From UMGS973 sp045599945 (GTDB taxonomy: Bacteria; Bacillota; Clostridia; Peptostreptococcales; Anaerovoracaceae), in NCBI GenBank assembly GCA_045599945.1, contig JAZRWY010000101.1:1-57747 (forward strand): a DNA stretch of 57,747 bases. Reading direction: 5' to 3'. Below are positions 1-7,012 of the stretch, in pieces. Position numbers and translations under genes: made by a program. The notes beneath the pieces were generated by a model. The model ran no database searches, was not told the origin of the DNA, and saw nothing but the letters and a program-made list of their open reading frames with translations. Each line of letters begins with the position of its first letter. Within the stretch, counting starts at the first letter, position 1.

Positions 1-120
1 TCGGTGAGGCCTGTTCAGCATTGACCCGGTGCGCTGTCAAGGGTGGCAGCTCCGCTCTGAAAGCTCTACTATTTACTATTCAAAGTACAATTCAGGGCAT
101 TTTTCTTTGCCCGGTGTTTT
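1..120. other. Structured, unassigned sequence at window edge
   Basis: No open frame here looks like a gene. The first ~70 bases are GC-richer than the AT-rich tract that follows. They can fold locally: GCTGTC (33-38) pairs with GGCAGC (45-50) around a short loop. A second small hairpin, GGGCA/TGCCC at about 95-112, is followed by a T-rich stretch and could be a weak plus-strand terminator. This would fit the 3' end of a structured RNA or a leader whose 5' part lies outside the window. I could not match it to a family. Confidence 0.25.
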
Positions 121-130
121 CATAACCTAT

Positions 131-157
131 TTGACACTACCGAAAGTATATTACAAT
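131..157 (+). promoter_or_regulatory. Putative promoter of the SecB-like gene
   Basis: A perfect TTGACA (131-136) is followed after 15 bases by TACAAT (152-157), a 5/6 match to the -10 consensus. The spacer is shorter than the ideal 17. It lies about 60 bases upstream of the SecB-like start codon in AT-rich sequence. Confidence 0.45.
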
Positions 158-220
158 CTGTTCTTTTCTGTCAATTTACGTTAGAATAAACATATATATC
201 AAAGATTGGAGGAAATCAAC

Positions 221-622
221 ATGGCACTCAGACTGGAAAACTACAGAGCAGGAAAACTGGACTACGAAAACAGGATAGAAGGAAATGTCCAGCTTCAGGT
301 AAGGCAGCGGTTCAATACCAGAGTAAACTATCTGCCGGATTGCCGATGCGCCTGCATCTATTCTGTCACCATCACCGATGCGGACGAGTCTCTGCCATTT
401 CACATCTCTGCTGAGCTCATTGGATTCTTTTCCTATGATGAAGGAATGGAGCAGGTGGATATCCACGTGGAAGCAACCAGACTTCTGTTTCCATACCTGA
501 AATCCACCGTTGCAATGCTTACGGCACTGTCCGGGGCACCTGTCTTCCACATTCAGAATCATGAAGTAAAACCGGAAGACATTGTCGGCAAGACAAAGGA
601 ATCCGTTCCAGGAGCAAATTAG
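221..622 (+). CDS. SecB-like chaperone domain protein (133 aa)
   Basis: A small soluble protein resembling the SecB-like proteins of Gram-positive bacteria, which bind unfolded exported proteins or act as toxin-antitoxin chaperones. The beta-rich N-terminal half (an RVNYLPD segment, then CACIYSVTIT) followed by a helical C-terminal part ending near SGAPVF fits that fold, at about the usual length. The ATG at 221 is chosen because GGAGG at 208-212 sits 8 bases upstream; an in-frame TTG at 206 overlaps that ribosome-binding site. No toxin gene is adjacent. The gene has its own promoter and a strong terminator, so it is probably monocistronic. Family assignment rests on overall resemblance and length. 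Confidence 0.7.
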   Translation: MALRLENYRAGKLDYENRIEGNVQLQVRQRFNTRVNYLPDCRCACIYSVTITDADESLPFHISAELIGFFSYDEGMEQVDIHVEATRLLFPYLKSTVAMLTALSGAPVFHIQNHEVKPEDIVGKTKESVPGAN

Positions 623-686
623 AGCAAACGGGTTTGATCAAAAAAAGTGGAGAGTTTTTCATCTCCACTGCATTGCCAGAAACAAA

Positions 687-727
687 CAGAGCAAAAGGAA
701 TGATAATATCCTTTTGCTCTGTTTTTC
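687..727 (+). terminator. Rho-independent terminator after SecB-like gene
   Basis: A perfect 13-bp stem (CAGAGCAAAAGGA at 687-699, TCCTTTTGCTCTG at 709-721) with a 9-base loop is followed by TTTTTC. A smaller hairpin (GTGGAGA/TCTCCAC, about 647-668) precedes it. Confidence 0.9.
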
Positions 728-758
728 TTCGTCCGTCTATTTATTTTTGCCGTTGTTT

Positions 759-902
759 TTATATTAGACCATGCATCAAACATCTTTGTGCACCGGTTGC
801 AGAAACCTTTGTGCCCGCCTTTACTGTGCGCTTTTTCTTTCCTGCTTTTACTGAATATATAGATGCTTTTTTAGGATTGGTCGTAAAGGTTATCTTCGGC
901 AT
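759..902 (-). CDS. Possible small basic protein (47 aa), uncertain
   Basis: This short frame starts at ATG 902, 28 bases after the PlsC stop, and ends at TAA 759. The product is Lys/Thr/Ala-rich and basic, with a repeated-looking core (SVKAGKKK then TVKAGTKV). It has no signal peptide or recognised domain. The ribosome-binding site is poor (GAGAATGG-like). It could be a small protein co-transcribed with plsC or chance. The 622-930 stretch otherwise contains only the SecB-gene terminator. Confidence 0.25.
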   Translation of the reverse strand: MPKITFTTNPKKASIYSVKAGKKKRTVKAGTKVSATGAQRCLMHGLI

Positions 903-929
903 ATGCCATTCTCATGGGCAGTATTGCAA

Positions 930-1649
930 TTAAAGTTTTGATCTTACTATTTCTTCGACCGTTTCTGCCAGATTGTTTGCTTCTTTTCTCTCCAGATTCT
1001 TTGTTTCAATGACCGGATGAACCATGAATCTGACCTTTGCCGGGGAAATGATTCCCTTTTCTTCAAACACATGGTATGTTCCATCGATGGTAATCGGAAC
1101 CACCGGAACCTTCGGCTTTGTCGCCAGCTTCAGGCTGCCCTTCTTGAAGTTCGCCATCTCATGACATCTGCTTCTTGTCCCTTCCGGAAATATGAGAAGC
1201 GAAAAACCGTTTTCAATGAGCTCCACTCCCGAATTGATGGCCTTCAGCGCCTCTCTTGGATCTTCACGCTCAATCATGACAGAACGGATATCCATGATTC
1301 CCTGTCCATACATCGGAATCTTCATCAGTTCCTCTTTCGCAACAAACCCGAACTGGAACCGGTCCAGCATGGCACAGGCCACTGCAACATCGGCATAGCT
1401 CTGATGATTCGCCACATATACAACAGGTCCCTCGTCCGGAAGGTTCTCAAGGCCCTGCGCCTCTATTTCTATTCCCAGCATTCTGCATGTATGCTTTCCC
1501 CAGTCGCTGGTCGCTTTCAGGATATGTTCCCGTTCTCTTTCATAATCCTTTTTTGCTCTGGCATCATAGATGATCTTTCTTTGTCTTCTGAAATATTTGA
1601 ACGCATCGATCAGTTTCACTGCCTGCGGAATGTTTGGTATGATTTTCAT
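930..1649 (-). CDS. plsC: 1-acyl-sn-glycerol-3-phosphate acyltransferase (PlsC family)
   Basis: Transfers an acyl chain to lysophosphatidic acid, making phosphatidic acid at the membrane for phospholipid synthesis. The catalytic NHX4D box (NHQSYAD) lies near residues 81-87 from the chosen start and the substrate-binding PEGTRSR box near residue 155. Length (239 aa) is normal for the family. The start at 1649 is preferred over an in-frame ATG at 1661 because GGGAG lies 5 bases before it, while the upstream ATG has no ribosome-binding site. It is divergently transcribed from the XRE regulator, and its extended -10 is inside the shared inverted repeat at 1683-1709. Confidence 0.92.
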   Translation of the reverse strand: MKIIPNIPQAVKLIDAFKYFRRQRKIIYDARAKKDYEREREHILKATSDWGKHTCRMLGIEIEAQGLENLPDEGPVVYVANHQSYADVAVACAMLDRFQFGFVAKEELMKIPMYGQGIMDIRSVMIEREDPREALKAINSGVELIENGFSLLIFPEGTRSRCHEMANFKKGSLKLATKPKVPVVPITIDGTYHVFEEKGIISPAKVRFMVHPVIETKNLERKEANNLAETVEEIVRSKL

Positions 1650-1682
1650 AAAAACTCCCATTTGTTTTGTTATCTAAACAAG

Positions 1683-1709
1683 ATTATACCACATAATCCG
1701 TGGTACAAT
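1683..1709. promoter_or_regulatory. Divergent extended -10 promoters in an inverted repeat
   Basis: Inverted repeat ATTATACCAC (1683-1692), 7-base spacer, GTGGTACAAT (1700-1709); 9 of 10 positions pair. Each arm holds a -10 hexamer: TATAAT on the minus strand for plsC and TACAAT on the plus strand for the XRE gene. Each is preceded by an extended TGG. No good -35 is visible for either. The symmetry suggests an operator, plausibly for the adjacent XRE protein. Confidence 0.6.
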
Positions 1710-1803
1710 GTGGTTAAGTTATGGTTCCGGCAATGTTTTTATCGAAAAACCCGGGACAACGCCTCACAGATGGAAAAGAAGAACACGAAAGGAGATACCT
1801 TCA

Positions 1804-2235
1804 ATGGCAAATAAAGTTGGAACATTGATCAAAGAAGCCCGCACCGATGCAGGTTATACACAGGAACAGCTGGCAAGAAAAGTAAAAGGCGTCAGCGCCT
1901 CCGATATTTCAAAGGCTGAGAGAGGAGAGCTCGAACTGACACAGACCGCTCTCAAGGAAATCGCAAAGGCAACAGGTGTAACACAGAGTTCATTAATTGA
2001 GGCTGCAAAGCATTCTTCTTATAAAGGAAGTGCCTCCAAGAGCAGCTCCTCCGGATCCAAATCCTCCATGCAGGTGACTGCTGCAGAAAAGGAAATCATC
2101 AACCTTTATCGGAAAGCAGATTCCGAAACAAAAAAAGAAGTAAAGAGAATCCTGAAAGGTACTGCCGATGATGCTTCTGAAATTCTGGAAGATGTGCTCG
2201 GCGCAGCAATGGAATTTCTGACCAAAGGCAGATAA
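1804..2235 (+). CDS. XRE-family HTH transcriptional regulator (143 aa)
   Basis: DNA-binding regulator with an N-terminal lambda-repressor-like helix-turn-helix (residues ~5-60: LIKEARTDAGYTQEQLA, then a SDISKAERG recognition region). A Ser/Gly/Lys-rich linker (~72-85) follows, then a C-terminal helical segment. The ATG at 1804 is supported by AAAGGAG at 1788-1794; upstream in-frame codons have no such site. The divergent extended -10 inverted repeat upstream suggests autoregulation and control of plsC, which is inference. A bidirectional terminator follows. Confidence 0.88.
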   Translation: MANKVGTLIKEARTDAGYTQEQLARKVKGVSASDISKAERGELELTQTALKEIAKATGVTQSSLIEAAKHSSYKGSASKSSSSGSKSSMQVTAAEKEIINLYRKADSETKKEVKRILKGTADDASEILEDVLGAAMEFLTKGR

Positions 2236-2246
2236 AACAAAAACTC

Positions 2247-2288
2247 AAAGAGAGAGGCTTCATATAGAAGTTCTCTCTCTTTCTTTTT
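2247..2288. terminator. Bidirectional terminator
   Basis: Hairpin GAGAGAG-G-CTTC / GAAG-TT-CTCTCTC around ATATA, followed on the plus strand by TTTCTTTTTT and on the minus strand by T-rich sequence (AAAAC AAAAA on plus). It serves the converging XRE and TSUP genes. Confidence 0.8.
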
Positions 2289-3043
2289 TATATGATGGTA
2301 CTGATTTCCTTGATGAAAAAGATGAGAAGCACCACAATCATCAGTGGCTTTGTGACTCTGCTTCCTCCTTTTTCAAAGAAGCGTGCCCCCAGAAGATTCC
2401 CTGCAATGCTGAAAGCGCCCGCAACAAGGCCGAGAACCACCTGCACTTTCCCGTGCATCAGAAAGATGGCCAGGGCAGTCAGATTTGTTGTCAGGTTGAT
2501 GGTCTTTGTCGTTCCGTTGGCATCCGACAGTTTCATGTGCGCCAGACCGGACAGGGCAAGAATCAGAAAGGTTCCCGTTCCCGGTCCATAGATCCCATCA
2601 TAGATTCCAATGATAAAAGCTACCGCCATGGAGATCAGAAGTGTTTTCCGGAAGGAATACTCCTCCTTCTGATCGGAAATTGCGTGGCTTTTCAGAATGA
2701 ATGCTGCAGAAACCGGGATGATAAACAGCATGGCAATGGTGAATATCCTCTCTTCTATCCGAAGGGCAAGGCTGGAGCCGATGGCGGCTCCCCCAAGTGC
2801 GCAGAGGATGCAGACCGCAGAGCGCTTCCAGTTGATATATCCATCCCGTGCAAATCGGATGGTTGCCAGAAGCGTTCCCATTGCGGAGCTTAATTTATTT
2901 GTTCCGATTGCCGAATGTACAGGAAGTCCTGCTATCATATAGGCAGGAAGGGAAATCAGTCCCCCTCCCCCTGCTGCAGCATCTACAAAGCCTGCTGCAA
3001 AGACCAATGGGCATACGGTGAGAAATGTAGTGAAATGTATCAT
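2288..3043 (-). CDS. TSUP/TauE-SafE family membrane transporter
   Basis: Polytopic membrane protein (251 aa, about eight hydrophobic helices) of the TSUP family, members of which export sulfite, sulfoacetate or other organosulfur or carboxylate anions. The first helix carries the Gly/Ala-rich GFVDAAAGGGG signature, followed by the typical GTNK; a second GIYDGIYGPGTG motif starts the mirrored half. The ATG at 3043 is chosen because GAGG lies about 6 bases upstream, and the N-terminus then begins directly at the first helix. A longer frame reaches 3121 but would cover the upstream terminator. The substrate cannot be inferred from context. Confidence 0.88.
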   Translation of the reverse strand: MIHFTTFLTVCPLVFAAGFVDAAAGGGGLISLPAYMIAGLPVHSAIGTNKLSSAMGTLLATIRFARDGYINWKRSAVCILCALGGAAIGSSLALRIEERIFTIAMLFIIPVSAAFILKSHAISDQKEEYSFRKTLLISMAVAFIIGIYDGIYGPGTGTFLILALSGLAHMKLSDANGTTKTINLTTNLTALAIFLMHGKVQVVLGLVAGAFSIAGNLLGARFFEKGGSRVTKPLMIVVLLIFFIKEISTII

Positions 3044-3054
3044 AATATCCTCAC

Positions 3055-3078
3055 GAAAACAGGGAGCCCGGGCTCCCT
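3055..3078 (-). terminator. Terminator of the divIC-rnmV-rsmA-ltaS operon
   Basis: Perfect 9-bp palindromic stem AGGGAGCCC/GGGCTCCCT (3061-3078) just after the sulfatase-family stop codon, followed on the minus strand by GTTTTC. Confidence 0.8.
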
Positions 3079-3083
3079 GCACT

Positions 3084-5087
3084 TTATTCTGTCGTTGACA
3101 GTATTGTATCATACTTTTCAATCTGGCTTACCTTCAGATCCTCTGCTCTATCCGGATCCACTTCCTCTTCAAGCGCCAGGAGCGTAGGGCTCAGATATGT
3201 TGTGTCCAGTTTCTTTTCGTTCAATGTAACATAGCTGAACTGGGTGAAATTCTCACCTTTGATGTAATATTTCTTTCCGATCTTGATGATGCTGTCGATC
3301 CGGATGGTATCGATTCCCATCTTCATGTCTGTCGGCTTCCATTCCTTTCCTCTGTAGACATGCTGCTTTCCATAGAGCATGTCGTATCCGATTGCTTCCA
3401 GATTCTTCAGATAATCCTTGTCCTTCTCATGGTTCTGATGATATGTGGTTACTGTTCCTCCATGGATGCCAAGGCGTTCAAACAGATATGCGCTCATCTG
3501 GTATGCTGCAACATCCTTGTCCTTCTTTTCCATCCCATAGTTTGACCAGATGACGTACTGCGTCTTATACAGGCTGCCCGTATTCATTTCCTCCGCTGTC
3601 ATGTCCAGTGCCGGAAGATGATCTCCATACAGGACCAGTACAACATCCTCGTCATACTCTGAAAGGGTATCGGTCAGATCCTTGATGAAAGCATCCATGC
3701 TGTGCGCCATATTCACATAATACTCATACTGCCATTTTTTCTCTTCACTGGAAGCTTTGGTCACCTCAATCTCAGGATTCTCAATGACCTGCTCTGTCGG
3801 ATACTTTCCATGACCTTCTACGGAAATGGTATAGATATAGTCCTTTTCCTCCGTCTTGTTCAGACAGTCCATGATATATTTGATGAGTACTCCGTCCCTG
3901 GCCCAGTTCTTTGGAGTCTTTTCCACATCATTCATGTATTCCATGGATGTGAAATCGTCAAACCCTATATTCGGAAAAACCACATTCCGGTTATAGAAGA
4001 CGCCTCTATGGTTATGGATGGCATGGGTCGCATATCCCATGTCTTTCAGGTTATATGGAACAGCCTCCATGGTCTTCTCGCTTAATACCGCCTTGTATGG
4101 ATATTCTCCTGGTCCAAAGAATTTGGCACTGATTCCTGTCATGACTTCAAATTCTATGTTTGCAGTTCCTGCACCTACCGATGGAACTGTAAAATATCCG
4201 GAAGAGTATTCCTTCAGCAGACTCTTGAAATATGGAACCGTTTCCTTTGAACAGTCTATGCTGTTTACCAGATCCGGATCAATGAAGGACTCCAGCTGCA
4301 CCATGATGATGTTCGGTGTATCCTTTTTGCTGTCTTCCTCCATGAGTTTTTCCATGTTTTCCAGCTCACCATCCTTGAAAATTCCAAGAATCTCATCTTC
4401 CGAATAATTCTTCGGCTTATCGATTCCGGTATCCAGCCATGTGGCTACAAAGCCATAGGTTACACCATTTTCCATGTATCCTTTGGCCAGATTTCCGAAG
4501 AAGGTGTCCACAATGCCCACGTAAGTTGCACCGTTCCAGATGCCTAAGGTCAGTGCTGCAATCAGAAGAACCGCCACCAGATTTCTCTTGAATTTCAGTT
4601 CCGTCTTCTTCTTTGGTCCTTTCAGGAACAGCAGGACAAAGAAAGCAACAATGGCAACGACTGCCGCTACCAGGAAGACGATTTCTGCCGTAGACATGTA
4701 TGTCGGCACAATGGAAAGTCCGTCCTCAAGTACTGCAAGGTCATATACGGTAAACGGCGTCATTCTCTTCAGCAGGATGACACCGTTGATGATGCCCAGA
4801 GAAAGCCATGCAAAAGAGATCAGGCAGAAAAGAAAGGTCCTTCTCCTAAACATGCATGCAATGCTGAGCGTCGCAAAAATCAGCGATGCATTTACGATGA
4901 ATGCCAGCGGACTGGTAAACATGAAAGATAATGCACTGATCAGTGAATGTCTTGCCAATATTTCATTGAGAAGCGTTATGATAATGGACACGATGAGCGT
5001 AACCGTAAGGCTGTTACACCATTTCTTCTGAGCCATCCGGTTCATCCAGTCGCCTATCCCGCCAAAAAAAATTCTGATTTTATTCAT
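3084..5087 (-). CDS. Lipoteichoic acid synthase-family sulfatase (LtaS-like)
   Basis: Membrane-anchored phosphoglycerol transferase-like protein, 667 aa. Five hydrophobic segments (about residues 26-44, 50-78, 83-106, 134-156 and 168-186) precede a large extracellular alkaline-phosphatase-fold domain. Visible active-site features are Glu266 in QLESF, the nucleophile Thr308 in GAGTANIE, His426 in EGHGKYP and Asp489-His490 in YGDHLPA. Known relatives polymerise glycerol-phosphate from phosphatidylglycerol into lipoteichoic acid or prime that chain. A ~90-residue C-terminal extension after the sulfatase fold (KGENF...ALEEE) looks like a small beta domain. It overlaps rsmA by 8 bp and closes a cell-division/rRNA operon, which is an unusual place for it. 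Confidence 0.88.
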   Translation of the reverse strand: MNKIRIFFGGIGDWMNRMAQKKWCNSLTVTLIVSIIITLLNEILARHSLISALSFMFTSPLAFIVNASLIFATLSIACMFRRRTFLFCLISFAWLSLGIINGVILLKRMTPFTVYDLAVLEDGLSIVPTYMSTAEIVFLVAAVVAIVAFFVLLFLKGPKKKTELKFKRNLVAVLLIAALTLGIWNGATYVGIVDTFFGNLAKGYMENGVTYGFVATWLDTGIDKPKNYSEDEILGIFKDGELENMEKLMEEDSKKDTPNIIMVQLESFIDPDLVNSIDCSKETVPYFKSLLKEYSSGYFTVPSVGAGTANIEFEVMTGISAKFFGPGEYPYKAVLSEKTMEAVPYNLKDMGYATHAIHNHRGVFYNRNVVFPNIGFDDFTSMEYMNDVEKTPKNWARDGVLIKYIMDCLNKTEEKDYIYTISVEGHGKYPTEQVIENPEIEVTKASSEEKKWQYEYYVNMAHSMDAFIKDLTDTLSEYDEDVVLVLYGDHLPALDMTAEEMNTGSLYKTQYVIWSNYGMEKKDKDVAAYQMSAYLFERLGIHGGTVTTYHQNHEKDKDYLKNLEAIGYDMLYGKQHVYRGKEWKPTDMKMGIDTIRIDSIIKIGKKYYIKGENFTQFSYVTLNEKKLDTTYLSPTLLALEEEVDPDRAEDLKVSQIEKYDTILSTTE

Positions 5088-5946
5088 TTTCCGCTATCCT
5101 AACTATGCCGTCTGCTATGGCACCAAACTCTTCCATGGAAAGCGTTTCTGCCCTTCTTGTCGGTTCAATCCCGCAGTCTTCCAGAACCTGCAGGAGACTT
5201 TCCTTTGAAATGCCGGCGGTACCGTTTAAAGAATTGGAGATGGTTTTTCTTCTCTGTCCAAATCCTTTTTTTACACATTCAAAAAACACTCTGGTGCTTA
5301 AGGTTTTTACTTTTGGCGCGTCCAGTACATCCAGCCGCAATACTGCCGAATCAATCTTCGGCCTTGGAATGAATGCCTCCCTGGGCGCCTTTGCAATCCT
5401 GGTCACATCGCAGTAATACTGTACTGCAATGGAAATGGCACCTGCATCTCTTGTTCCGACCGGTGCACCGATCCGGTCCGCAACCTCTTTCTGCATCATG
5501 ACAGTAATGCTCTTTACCGGAAGTTCCTCTTCCAGCACCTTCATGATAATCGGTGTCGTGATATAGTATGGGAGATTTCCTATGATTCTCACATTTTCAT
5601 ATCCAGGATTATCTGCAATCACCTTTTTCAGGTCTGTCTTCAGAATATCCTGATTGATGACTTCAAAATTGTCGAAACCGAGGAGCGTCTCCTCCAGAAT
5701 CGGAATCAGCCGCTTGTCAATTTCAATGGCAATGACCTTGCCTGCCATTTCACAGGCTTCTTTTGTCAGCACGCCGATTCCCGGTCCGATTTCTATGACC
5801 AGATCGTTTTCTCCGATTCCGGAGCCTTCCATGATTTCATCGATGATATTCTTGTCCGTCAGGAAATTCTGTCCCAGCGCCTTTGCCATTGTGAAATCAT
5901 ATCTGTCATGAATGTCTTTAATTGTCTGTGCCGAATATAGCTTCAT
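5080..5946 (-). CDS. rsmA: 16S rRNA (adenine1518/1519-N6) dimethyltransferase RsmA/KsgA
   Basis: Dimethylates two adjacent adenines in the helix 45 loop of 16S rRNA using SAM, a late 30S assembly checkpoint. Motifs: GQNFL near residues 25-29, SAM motif I (VIEIGPGIGVLT, ~50-61), acidic EID near 75-77 and the catalytic NLPY (124-127). The length of 288 aa is typical. The start overlaps the rnmV end by 29 bp, and the end overlaps the LtaS-like gene by 8 bp, so the genes are translationally coupled. The rnmV-rsmA order is the standard Bacillota arrangement. Confidence 0.97.
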   Translation of the reverse strand: MKLYSAQTIKDIHDRYDFTMAKALGQNFLTDKNIIDEIMEGSGIGENDLVIEIGPGIGVLTKEACEMAGKVIAIEIDKRLIPILEETLLGFDNFEVINQDILKTDLKKVIADNPGYENVRIIGNLPYYITTPIIMKVLEEELPVKSITVMMQKEVADRIGAPVGTRDAGAISIAVQYYCDVTRIAKAPREAFIPRPKIDSAVLRLDVLDAPKVKTLSTRVFFECVKKGFGQRRKTISNSLNGTAGISKESLLQVLEDCGIEPTRRAETLSMEEFGAIADGIVRIAENE

Positions 5947-6472
5947 TCTCTAGTTCCTTTACAAACTGCTCTCTTGTTATTCCATATTCATTCAGTTTCC
6001 GAAGAAACGCTTTGGCATTTCCATAACCTATGCCCAGGCGTTTTCCCATCCGCTGTCTTCTCTCTTTTGATCCGTCACCTGCAAGTCCTGCCAGAATCAG
6101 GTCATTCATTACAAACTGAGTTTCTGTCTGTTCCTTCCTTGTGCAGACCTTGGACAGGGCATTTACGACAGCCTCGGGAGATGCATTCTCTATGCCGATA
6201 TCTCCTGCTTTTTCTGCATCATTTCTCGTCAGGAATGCTTCCTTTGCATCCGGATACTTCTCGAGAATCCGGCTGCGGATGGTTTCTCCCGCATGATCGG
6301 GATCGGTAAAGATAATGATACCCCTTGTCTCATGGGCTTTGCCGATGAGTTCCCAGGTCTCCTTCCGGATTCCGAAGCCGTGCGTTTCTATGGTCTCCGC
6401 TTTCACTGCCCGCTTTATGGCAGCAGTATCATCTCTTCCTTCGACCACTATGATTTCCTTTATTTCCATCAT
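5918..6472 (-). CDS. rnmV: Ribonuclease M5 (5S rRNA maturation)
   Basis: Toprim-domain endonuclease that trims precursor 5S rRNA. The Toprim Glu lies in VVEGRDD (residues 9-15) and the metal-binding DxD pair in FTDPDHAG (Asp57, Asp59). The C-terminal half is the M5-specific part with GDGSKERR and a RKLNEYGIT helix. Length 184 aa is normal. ATG codons at 6472 and 6469 are adjacent and cannot be separated by the ribosome-binding site. It overlaps divIC by 4 bp upstream and rsmA by 29 bp downstream. Confidence 0.96.
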   Translation of the reverse strand: MMEIKEIIVVEGRDDTAAIKRAVKAETIETHGFGIRKETWELIGKAHETRGIIIFTDPDHAGETIRSRILEKYPDAKEAFLTRNDAEKAGDIGIENASPEAVVNALSKVCTRKEQTETQFVMNDLILAGLAGDGSKERRQRMGKRLGIGYGNAKAFLRKLNEYGITREQFVKELENEAIFGTDN

Positions 6473-6882
6473 TTCTTGTTCTGGTCCTTTTCTGTAACAT
6501 AAAGCGTCTCATCCGGATAGATCATGTTCAGTTTCTCTCTGACTTTCTTCTCGATATATTCAGGATCGTCTGAATTCTCGACTTCTTCCTTCAGTGCCTT
6601 CAGCTGCTGCTCCAGCTGCTGCTGCTCATTGACCAGCTTTTCCTTTTCATGTTCCAGCTTAACAATCTCAGAAACCGCAAGAACCATGGCACCAACAATG
6701 AGTGCAATAATCAGGGCATATACGGCATACCGTCTTCTCCTCTTTGCTGCTCTTCGCTTCTGCGCCGCTTCCGCCCTCTTTCTTCTGGCCTCTTCAAACT
6801 CTTCCTGCTCTCTTTTCTTTTTGCGCTGTTCCTCAATATCTACAATTGTACTTTCAAAATCCAGATTTCTATCTTCTGCCAT
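6469..6882 (-). CDS. divIC: Septum formation initiator, FtsB/DivIC family
   Basis: Bitopic division protein that acts with FtsL and DivIB/FtsQ at the septum. It has a highly charged cytoplasmic N-terminus (residues ~10-50, many Arg/Lys/Glu), one transmembrane helix (~50-69), an extracytoplasmic coiled coil (~72-102, Leu/Gln heptads) and the typical C-terminal PEYIEKKVREKL segment of DivIC proteins. ATG 6882 is preferred: AGGGA is 6 bases before it but abuts the ATG at 6886-6888. It is the first gene of the operon. It could alternatively be named ftsB. Confidence 0.88.
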   Translation of the reverse strand: MAEDRNLDFESTIVDIEEQRKKKREQEEFEEARRKRAEAAQKRRAAKRRRRYAVYALIIALIVGAMVLAVSEIVKLEHEKEKLVNEQQQLEQQLKALKEEVENSDDPEYIEKKVREKLNMIYPDETLYVTEKDQNKK

Positions 6883-6924
6883 ATTCATTCCCTACATTCA
6901 TGGTTTCACTTTCAATAATATTAT

Positions 6925-6953
6925 ATTATACCATAATACATCATTCATGTGAA
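6925..6953 (-). promoter_or_regulatory. Promoter of the divIC-rnmV-rsmA-ltaS operon
   Basis: Minus-strand TTCACA (6948-6953), 17-base spacer, TATAAT (6925-6930), with an extended TGG directly before the -10. It lies about 40 bases upstream of divIC and has optimal geometry. Confidence 0.75.
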
Positions 6954-6970
6954 TTCTCTGTGACCAATTA

Positions 6971-7004
6971 TAAAAAAGTGAAACTGCCGGCATGACAGTT
7001 TCAC
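6971..7004 (-). terminator. Terminator after Big/FnIII/NlpC gene
   Basis: Stem GTGAAACTG/CAGTTTCAC (9 bp perfect, 6979-6987 and 6996-7004) followed on the minus strand by TTTTTT. Confidence 0.88.
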
Positions 7005-7012
7005 ATAGTTGC

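Noticed and set aside
36..62. T-box-like AGGGTGGCA motif or SRP RNA end
   Set aside because: The string AGGGTGGCA resembles the T-box antitermination core, but the following ACCGCG is not intact and no specifier stem is visible. The SRP tetraloop-flanking GGAAG sequence is also absent, so neither call is supported.
634..933. 99-codon plus-strand frame after the SecB-like gene
   Set aside because: It runs straight through a strong 13-bp-stem terminator, and its Phe/Cys-rich sequence has no start signal.
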